A DNA stretch of 64,000 bases from Flavobacteriales bacterium (lineage in GTDB: Bacteria > Bacteroidota > Bacteroidia > Flavobacteriales_F > PHOS-HE28). The notes below the pieces were generated by a model, which worked only from the letters and a program-made list of their open reading frames with translations, was not told the DNA's origin and made no database searches. The stretch lies in NCBI GenBank assembly GCA_016700415.1, contig CP065018.1, forward strand, positions 992,001 to 1,056,000, written 5' to 3'. The first letter of the stretch is position 1; the number at the start of each line of letters is the position of its first letter. Below are positions 58,936 to 64,000 of the stretch, one piece after another. Both the position numbers and the translations under genes were made by a program.

Positions 58936-59484
58936 TCAGAAACCGATGGCAGGCGTCGGCATATGCTCGATCAAGATCCCCAAGCAACCGATATCGGTCA
59001 TCTTCTTCCCGCTATTCTTGCTCTTGGGATCCTCCGGTATGCCCGGGGCGGTGACCTCAATGGCGATCCGCTTGGTGGAGGTGGCGGTGAACTCCACAGC
59101 ATCGGTCATTTCATGGTCCTGATTGTCCCAGATCACCTTGGTGTTGTCCTCGAAGACGGGCTTCCCCTGATCAGCTTGCCCATGAGCGTCCTTCACGGGC
59201 TTGGGCTGGCGCACCTTTTCAATGATGCGGGCGATCACATGGTCCCCGATGATCTTTTCATCATAGACGAAGGATACCCGATAGTCCTGCCCTTTGTAGA
59301 TGATGACGTTGAGCTCGGTGGGCACCCCCACTTGGATACTGGCCCCCCTGCTTTGCCCATTCACCGTGAATCGGCTGTCCCCGGAGCGCGGGGCCGATTT
59401 CCAGTATTCGGAACATTCACTTTGTGCCATGCCCAAGGTGACCAAGGTGATGGCGGCGGCGCTAAGAATGGATCGCAGTTGCAT
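58936..59484 (-). CDS. Hypothetical secreted protein
   Basis: A 182-residue protein with a signal peptide (MQLRSILSAAAITLVTLGMAQS). The mature part is a beta-rich domain with no motif I recognise; it contains NVIIYKGQDYRVSFVYDE, VIWDNQDHEMTDAVEFTAT and a C-terminal GCLGILIEH. The ATG at 59484 places the hydrophobic leader at the start; an ATG ten codons upstream overlaps the previous gene. Only 4 bases separate it from the lipoprotein gene upstream, so they are co-transcribed and probably act together. Confidence 0.72.
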   Translation of the reverse strand: MQLRSILSAAAITLVTLGMAQSECSEYWKSAPRSGDSRFTVNGQSRGASIQVGVPTELNVIIYKGQDYRVSFVYDEKIIGDHVIARIIEKVRQPKPVKDAHGQADQGKPVFEDNTKVIWDNQDHEMTDAVEFTATSTKRIAIEVTAPGIPEDPKSKNSGKKMTDIGCLGILIEHMPTPAIGF

Positions 59485-59488
59485 GAGT

Positions 59489-60394
59489 TCAGGAATTGGG
59501 CTGGGTGTCGACACTGTCCTCCGGCTTGATGATGTTTTCCCGCATGGTCTCCAATGTATCGACCAGGTCGTTGAATCCCTCGGGGGTAATGATCACAGTG
59601 ACATCGTCCCCCAGGATCTGCCTGCCGCTCGGGGACGCACCTTGGTGCTGGCTGCGGATCACCGGGAAGGTATCATAAATGTCCCGCAACTGGATCAGGT
59701 CGTTCCTTGTTCCGGCCACACCGGGATCGTTCTTGTACTGTTCCATCAGATCGATCAAGTGGTCCAAGCTGGTCTTTTGCTCAGCCACGCGCATCACCAA
59801 GGGGTCGGCGGCATCGAAATGAAGCACCTGCCGGGTGACGAGGTGCATGCTCTCCATCCATCCACCGGCCAGTACCAAGGCCAAGGTCGGTCCCATGCGA
59901 TCGTCCTGCATGCGGCGGTAGGCTCTTTCGTAGGCGTCATTGCTGATCACGTCCAAGGAATCACCGTGGGTAAGATTCCGCTCCAAACGGGAAAAATCGG
60001 TATCGCTGAACGCTCCACCAAGTCCAAGGTCGTCCCCCAGTTTTTTGCACGTGAGGTAATAACGCACCACCTCACTGGTGACCTTGTAATTGCTGGCATA
60101 GACCAGATCCGTGGCATACACCCCGAAATTCAGGGCCTTTTTCTGCATCGTGGCATAACGGTCCACGTTCTTGGCCGGGCTCATCATGCGCTTCTGCCCC
60201 TCCCCGGACATGGTCTTCACGATCTGGAACAGCTCGTTCGGCGTCGGCATCTGGTAGAGGTTCTCGGTAAGGTCCGAGGCATCGTCCCCTCCGATCACGA
60301 GGGTGTCGGGCTTACTTTCATCCTTGTTGGCCGGTGAGCCGCAGGAGCAAAGGGTTGCCACAAGGGCAATGAGAACATATCTGGGTTGCATCAT
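59489..60394 (-). CDS. Hypothetical lipoprotein (co-transcribed with 58936 gene)
   Basis: A 301-residue lipoprotein (leader LIALVATLCSCGS). The mature protein is mainly alpha-helical (LDHLIDLMEQYKN, NDLVDTLETMREN), with an acidic start, and matches no domain I know. It is the first gene of a two-gene unit with the secreted protein downstream. It is divergent from ndk across about 120 bp. Confidence 0.72.
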   Translation of the reverse strand: MMQPRYVLIALVATLCSCGSPANKDESKPDTLVIGGDDASDLTENLYQMPTPNELFQIVKTMSGEGQKRMMSPAKNVDRYATMQKKALNFGVYATDLVYASNYKVTSEVVRYYLTCKKLGDDLGLGGAFSDTDFSRLERNLTHGDSLDVISNDAYERAYRRMQDDRMGPTLALVLAGGWMESMHLVTRQVLHFDAADPLVMRVAEQKTSLDHLIDLMEQYKNDPGVAGTRNDLIQLRDIYDTFPVIRSQHQGASPSGRQILGDDVTVIITPEGFNDLVDTLETMRENIIKPEDSVDTQPNS

Positions 60395-60481
60395 CAGGCT
60401 GGTGTCTCCGCTGCGGCGGGGCTGTCGCAGGATCCCGCGAAGAAAACAAGGGTCGGGGTCAATTTGAACGGCACGAGCGGC

Positions 60482-60489
60482 TACTTTTG
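60482..60489 (+). promoter_or_regulatory. -7 box of ndk
   Basis: TACTTTTG, an exact consensus match, 24 bases before the ndk ATG. TTTG at 60463-60466 could be the -33 part, although the 15-base gap is short. Confidence 0.55.
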
Positions 60490-60513
60490 CGCTCGATTTT
60501 CAACGATCATACG

Positions 60514-60933
60514 ATGGCAAGCAACAGAACGTTCACCATGATCAAGCCTGAAGCGATGGCCGCAGGGCACGCCGGCAAGATCCTGGACATGGTCCTTTCC
60601 CGCGGATTCCGCCTGGTCTCCCTGAAGTACACGCAACTTTCCGAGCAGGAAGCGGGCCGCTTTTATGAGGTCCACAAGGAGCGCCCCTTCTATGGAGAAC
60701 TGGTGAGCTACATGGCGAGCGGCCCCGTTTTGGCCGCGATCCTGGAGAAGGACAACGCGGTAAAGGACTTCCGCGACCTGATCGGCGCCACCGACCCCGC
60801 CGAGGCCGCGGAAGGCACACTGCGAAAGCGCTTTGCCGAGAGCAAGGCGAAGAACGCGGTGCATGGCAGCGACAGTGATGAGAACGCCGCCATTGAAGGG
60901 GCCTTCTTCTTCACCGGTCGCGAGCAGTACTGA
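60514..60933 (+). CDS. ndk: Nucleoside-diphosphate kinase
   Basis: A 139-residue enzyme that equalises NTP and dNTP pools by phosphate transfer through a phospho-His. The start MASNRTFTMIKPEAM, the Kpn-type segment LIGATDPAEAAEGTLRKRF and the active His H117 in NAVHGSDS are textbook features. Length is exact. The ATG at 60514 follows a -7 box; an upstream in-frame ATG would add nine residues that overlap the promoter. Confidence 0.97.
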   Translation: MASNRTFTMIKPEAMAAGHAGKILDMVLSRGFRLVSLKYTQLSEQEAGRFYEVHKERPFYGELVSYMASGPVLAAILEKDNAVKDFRDLIGATDPAEAAEGTLRKRFAESKAKNAVHGSDSDENAAIEGAFFFTGREQY

Positions 60934-60953
60934 TCTCAGGCCGGTGCCCGGCC

Positions 60954-61244
60954 TCAGTCCAAGTGGACCTGGTCCACCACTTTCCGGCCCAACTTCTCGT
61001 TGATGGTGTTGGCCAGGCCCTCGCGCATAAAAGTGAGTTCCTGCCGCAGTGGTGCGCTGTCCACCTTGATGTGCAGTTTTCCCCGGCGCAGCTTCACGGC
61101 CACCGTGTGCTTGGCCACCATGCCCCCGGCGAGCTCGTCCCAAAGGCTGGCCACGGCCTGTTCATCCAGCTTTTCCCGTAGGCCGTAAGCGTCCACCAGC
61201 CGGTCCACGGCCTCTTTCATGGTCTGGTCGTTCTTGCGCTTCAT
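60954..61244 (-). CDS. DUF721 (DciA-like) protein
   Basis: A 96-residue protein of the DUF721 family, related to DciA, which loads the DnaB helicase in bacteria without DnaC. The pattern MKEAVDRLVDAYGLREKLDE, VASLWDELAGGMVAKHT, LHIKVDSAPLRQELTFMRE and INEKLGRKVVDQVHL is typical. Its start overlaps the end of recF (ATGA), linking two replication/repair factors. Confidence 0.9.
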   Translation of the reverse strand: MKRKNDQTMKEAVDRLVDAYGLREKLDEQAVASLWDELAGGMVAKHTVAVKLRRGKLHIKVDSAPLRQELTFMREGLANTINEKLGRKVVDQVHLD

Positions 61245-62371
61245 GCCTTTTGCATGGTCTGTTGCGGGCCTTGGGCAACAATGCCCTGATGGTCCAGGAG
61301 GAAGAATCGGGTGTCAAGGTCAAGGCCGTCCAGTGCGCGGTGCATGCGGGGGGCGTCCGTATCGGTGATGATGACCTGGCCGAAGCGTCCATCACCCAAC
61401 AGTTTTAGCAGGTGGCGCATGCGCTGCGGATCGATCTTGTCGAAGATGTCGTCCAGCAGAAGGATCGGCTTGGTACCGGAGCGATCCGCAGTAAGGTCGA
61501 ACTGGGCCAACTTCAGCGCGATGAGGAAGGTCTTTTGCTGGCCTTGGCTGCCAAAGCGTTTCAACGGCCGACCGTCGATGGCGAATAGCAGGTCGTCCTT
61601 GTGGACCCCGCCCGTGGTGTATTGCGCCATGAGGTCGCGCTGCCATTGCCGGTCCAGCACCTCGGCCATCCGTGCCTCCCCCAGTTCGCTGCGGTAGTTC
61701 AGATCCACCTGCTCCGGGCCACTCGTAATGCCTGCGTAGTGCCGGACGAGCAAAGGTGCCATGTCCGCCATGAAGGCTTTGCGTACTGCGTGTACCGCTT
61801 CTCCATGGGTGATCAGTTGCTCGTCCCAAGGCTCGGCCATGCTCCGGGAAAGTGGGCCGTTCATCTGTTTCAACAACAAATTCCGCTGTGCCAGCGCCCG
61901 ATTGTAGCGCATCAGGTGCTCCAGATAGGCCCGGTCGAACTGGGCAATGAGGCCGTCCAGGAACCGGCGGCGCACCTCGCTCCCTTCCAGCACCAATTGG
62001 CCGTCGTACGGTGTGATCATCACAGCGGGATAGCGCCCCACATGATCGGCCAGGCGTTCATACTCCTTGCGGTTCCGTGTGAAGACCTTTCGCTGGCCCT
62101 TGCGCACCGCGCATGAAAGTTCATCATCGCCGGAGGGGGTCTCCATAGTCCCCTTTACCATGAACCACTCCTCCCCGTGCAGCACGTTGTGCATGTCCTG
62201 CGGCTCGAAATAGCTCTTGCACATGGACAGGTAGTACACCGCGTCAAGCAGGTTCGTCTTGCCCGCGCCATTGGGCCCGATGAGGCAATTCACCTGCTTT
62301 CCCAGTTCCAGGCCTGCCTCGCGGTGATTGCGGAACTGGAGCACGGAAAGGCGACTGAGCAGGACGTCCAT
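61241..62371 (-). CDS. recF: DNA replication and repair protein RecF
   Basis: A 376-residue SMC-like ATPase that loads RecA at gaps through RecFOR. The Walker A loop is GPNGAGKT (residues 32-39) and the C-terminal Walker B LLLDDIFDKID and QVIITDTD are present. The ATG at 62371 was chosen because it gives the standard MDVLLSRLSVLQFRN and lies 10 bases after a TATCTTTG box; a much longer frame upstream is unsupported. It overlaps the DUF721 gene by ATGA. Confidence 0.95.
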   Translation of the reverse strand: MDVLLSRLSVLQFRNHREAGLELGKQVNCLIGPNGAGKTNLLDAVYYLSMCKSYFEPQDMHNVLHGEEWFMVKGTMETPSGDDELSCAVRKGQRKVFTRNRKEYERLADHVGRYPAVMITPYDGQLVLEGSEVRRRFLDGLIAQFDRAYLEHLMRYNRALAQRNLLLKQMNGPLSRSMAEPWDEQLITHGEAVHAVRKAFMADMAPLLVRHYAGITSGPEQVDLNYRSELGEARMAEVLDRQWQRDLMAQYTTGGVHKDDLLFAIDGRPLKRFGSQGQQKTFLIALKLAQFDLTADRSGTKPILLLDDIFDKIDPQRMRHLLKLLGDGRFGQVIITDTDAPRMHRALDGLDLDTRFFLLDHQGIVAQGPQQTMQKA

Positions 62372-62381
62372 GGGAATGGAC

Positions 62382-62389
62382 CAAAGATA
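62382..62389 (-). promoter_or_regulatory. -7 box of recF
   Basis: TATCTTTG on the minus strand, exact consensus, 10 bases before the recF ATG. Confidence 0.5.
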
Positions 62390-62495
62390 GGACCGGCCAT
62401 CCCGTGCATCCTCCTCTCTCCCTGAAGAGTGCGCCCTGAAACCGTACGCGTGCCGGTCGTTGACGGGCGATGTCGCGGGTTCGCCCTGAACACCT

Positions 62496-62503
62496 ACTTT
62501 TGC
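62496..62503 (+). promoter_or_regulatory. -7 box of the TPR gene
   Basis: TACTTTTG, 28 bases before the ATG at 62532. Confidence 0.5.
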
Positions 62504-62531
62504 GCACCACAAAAAAATCGGCTGATCGCAC

Positions 62532-63212
62532 ATGTCGAAGGAAGTAAACGAGGGCAAGGACCTGGATATCGGTGAGATCTACACCAAGAGCGAATTGTTC
62601 CTGGAGAAGAACAAGACCCCGGTCACCATTGCGGTGGTGGCCGTGCTAGTGATCGTCGGCGGCCTGTTGGGCTACAAGAAGTTCGTCTCGGAGCCACGTG
62701 CCAAGGAGGCCCAGGACATGATCTGGAAGGCCCAGTACTATTTCGAGATCGATTCGTTGGACCTCGCGCTCAATGGTGACGGGAATTTTCTCGGCTTCGC
62801 ACAGGTGGCGGACGAATATGGTTCCACCACCACCGGCAACTTGGCCAAGTTCTACGTTGCGGTGATCAACCACCAGAAGGGCGAGTACGAAGCTGCGTTG
62901 CAGTATTACAAGGACGCAGACCTCGGCGACGACGTGCTTCGCGTGATGGCCACGGGCAACCAGGGCGATGTGCTGGTGGAACTCGGCAAGCCTGTTGAGG
63001 CTGCCACGCAGTTCATGAAGGCCGCCGACATGGTGAAGAGCGATTACACCACCCCGATGTTCCTGATGAAGGCCGGCATCGTGTACCAGCAGCAGAACGA
63101 TTGGAAGAACGCGGCGAAGTGCTTCGGGCGCATCGCCTCCGACTACCCCGGCTCGCCGGACGCCAACACGGCGAAGAAGTATGCGGCCCGTGCCAAAGCC
63201 ATGGCGGGTTAG
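62532..63212 (+). CDS. Membrane-anchored TPR protein
   Basis: A 226-residue protein with a cytoplasmic start, one membrane helix (VTIAVVAVLVIVGGLLGYKKF) and a periplasmic TPR domain (KFYVAVINHQKGEYEAALQYY, QGDVLVELGKPVEAATQFM, KAGIVYQQQNDWKNAAKCF). It resembles YfgM-like ancillary proteins of the Sec machinery. I recall the same order (recF, this gene, ribH) in other Bacteroidota. The ribH start is 2 bp after its stop, so they are co-transcribed. Confidence 0.88.
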   Translation: MSKEVNEGKDLDIGEIYTKSELFLEKNKTPVTIAVVAVLVIVGGLLGYKKFVSEPRAKEAQDMIWKAQYYFEIDSLDLALNGDGNFLGFAQVADEYGSTTTGNLAKFYVAVINHQKGEYEAALQYYKDADLGDDVLRVMATGNQGDVLVELGKPVEAATQFMKAADMVKSDYTTPMFLMKAGIVYQQQNDWKNAAKCFGRIASDYPGSPDANTAKKYAARAKAMAG

Positions 63213-63214
63213 GC

Positions 63215-63703
63215 ATGGCGACCACGGACCTGTCGAACTATGACGCTGCCGGTGTCCCTCGGGGCACCGGTCTGCGTTTGGGGCTGGTGGTGAGCGCTTG
63301 GAACCCGGAGATCACCGGGGCCATGCGCGACGGCGCGGTGGAGACCCTGCTCAAACACGGCGTCACCTTGAAGGATATTCATGAGGAACTCGTACCTGGC
63401 AGTTTTGAGCTGGCCTTGGGCGCACAGTTACTGCTGGAGCACCGTCCGCTGGACGGCGTGATCTGCATCGGCAGCGTGGTACGCGGCGAAACCCCTCACT
63501 TCGACTTCGTATGCCAGGCCACCGCCCAGGGCATCATGGACGTGGGTTTGAAGACCGGTCGCCCGGCGGTCTTCTGCGTGCTCACGGATGACAACATCGA
63601 GCAGGCCCGCGCACGAAGCGGCGGCAAACATGGCAACAAGGGCGTGGATGCCGCAGTGGCCCTGCTACGGATGGCGGCTTTGCGCCGGAAGCTTTCGGCG
63701 TAG
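63215..63703 (+). CDS. ribH: 6,7-dimethyl-8-ribityllumazine synthase
   Basis: A 162-residue enzyme of riboflavin synthesis that joins 5-amino-6-ribitylaminouracil and 3,4-dihydroxybutanone phosphate. The pattern LRLGLVVSAWNPEIT, VPGSFELALGAQLL, CIGSVVRGETPHFDFVC and FCVLTDDNIEQARARSGGKHGNKG is definitive. The ATG at 63215 gives the normal start; an upstream frame reads antisense to nothing known and overlaps the TPR gene. Confidence 0.96.
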   Translation: MATTDLSNYDAAGVPRGTGLRLGLVVSAWNPEITGAMRDGAVETLLKHGVTLKDIHEELVPGSFELALGAQLLLEHRPLDGVICIGSVVRGETPHFDFVCQATAQGIMDVGLKTGRPAVFCVLTDDNIEQARARSGGKHGNKGVDAAVALLRMAALRRKLSA

Positions 63704-63806
63704 TTGTCCATCATTCATTGCCGGGGGACTCGCCCAACGGTATTGCCCGGACATCACTTTTCGGTGGAATGCCGAGATCATCCGCCCGCAATACCGGCAT
63801 TTCCCC

Positions 63807-64000
63807 TCAAACCTCCGCCCCTAGGTCATAGATCTGTCGGACCTCCTCCAGTTTTCCCGGGAAATCGAAGTGCAGGTCAACCAGCTCACCGGTACGCATG
63901 TCGAACACCCAGGCATGTACCGTGGGCGTCTTGTTGCGCAGGTATGACTTCTGAAGCACTGCGGTCTTGATCACGTTGATGCATTGCTCCTCTACATTCA
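63807..64000 (-). CDS. Beta-carbonic anhydrase, C-terminal part
   Basis: About 64 C-terminal residues are visible; the rest lies past the window edge. They read NVEEQCINVIKTAVLQKSYL, then TPTVHAWVFDMRTGELVDL and KLEEVRQIYDLGAEV, the end of Can-type beta-carbonic anhydrases (NVIKT..VQ..., VHGWV...G.L.DL). The enzyme hydrates CO2 to bicarbonate. The zinc ligands lie in the missing part. Confidence 0.85.
   Translation of the reverse strand, partial: NVEEQCINVIKTAVLQKSYLRNKTPTVHAWVFDMRTGELVDLHFDFPGKLEEVRQIYDLGAEV

Noticed and set aside
1..64000. CRISPR arrays, rRNA genes, transposases, prophage genes
   Set aside because: I looked for evenly spaced repeats, rRNA text, IS ends and phage structural proteins and saw none.

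Overview
The window is a stretch of chromosome from a fairly GC-rich member of the Bacteroidota, most likely Flavobacteriales-related. The evidence is a secreted protease with a type IX secretion (T9SS) C-terminal domain, a gliding-type FKBP lipoprotein (GldI-like) beside an NrnA-type DHH phosphoesterase with ndk close by, an M16 peptidase pair, a CzcA pump fused to TolC, and repeated promoter -7 boxes of the Bacteroidota form TAnnTTTG or TAnnTTCG. Almost all of it is ordinary, densely packed chromosome. There are no rRNA genes, CRISPR arrays, intact insertion sequences or prophage genes; one tRNA (Lys, anticodon TTT) is present.

Layout. 1-3 kb: end of an HAE1-type RND pump and its TolC partner. 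3-6.7 kb: a small lipoprotein, a DUF1801 protein and two L,D-transpeptidases of different families. 6.7-9.5 kb: an AT-rich island with a frameshifted antitoxin relic and two one-gene units (an SH3 protein and an alpha/beta-hydrolase lipoprotein), each followed by a long palindrome resembling an integron attC site. 9.5-14.8 kb: hydrolase, pentapeptide-repeat protein between inverted repeats, cysteine desulfurase, DUF6364/PIN toxin-antitoxin pair, GlmM. 14.9-19.2 kb: TPR protein, phosphosulfolactate synthase (ComA-like) and rhodanese in an overlapping operon, then DedA and AroE. 19.2-30.2 kb: VOC protein, MnmE, NDH-2, MFS exporter, SucD, a GT-C-like membrane protein, FabG, a vWA-like membrane protein and a YdcF protein. 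30.4-35.1 kb: T9SS protease, a remnant of a second uvrB 3' end, and uvrB. 35.2-48.2 kb: a lipoprotein, a 53-residue membrane protein, WbqC, an M16 pair, an unusual malate synthase-like protein, DUF551, FKBP, hydrolase, YaaA, PyrR-like, AroK and an acyltransferase-like protein. 48.2-54.9 kb: tRNA-Lys with a duplicated 3' end, then a heavy-metal efflux operon (His-rich protein, CzcA-TolC fusion, adaptor). 54.9-64 kb: methyltransferase, conserved small proteins, the FKBP/GldI/NrnA operon, Ndk, DciA-like/RecF, TPR, RibH and the end of a beta-carbonic anhydrase.

Most transcription units are short. Several start codons lie exactly 4 bases after a -7 box, which suggests leaderless mRNAs. Intergenic spaces carry several small palindromic repeat families. 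The least ordinary parts are the AT-rich cassette-like island, the pump fusion with an internal signal peptide, the malate synthase-like protein lacking a metal-site segment, and the two duplicated gene tails (uvrB and tRNA-Lys).
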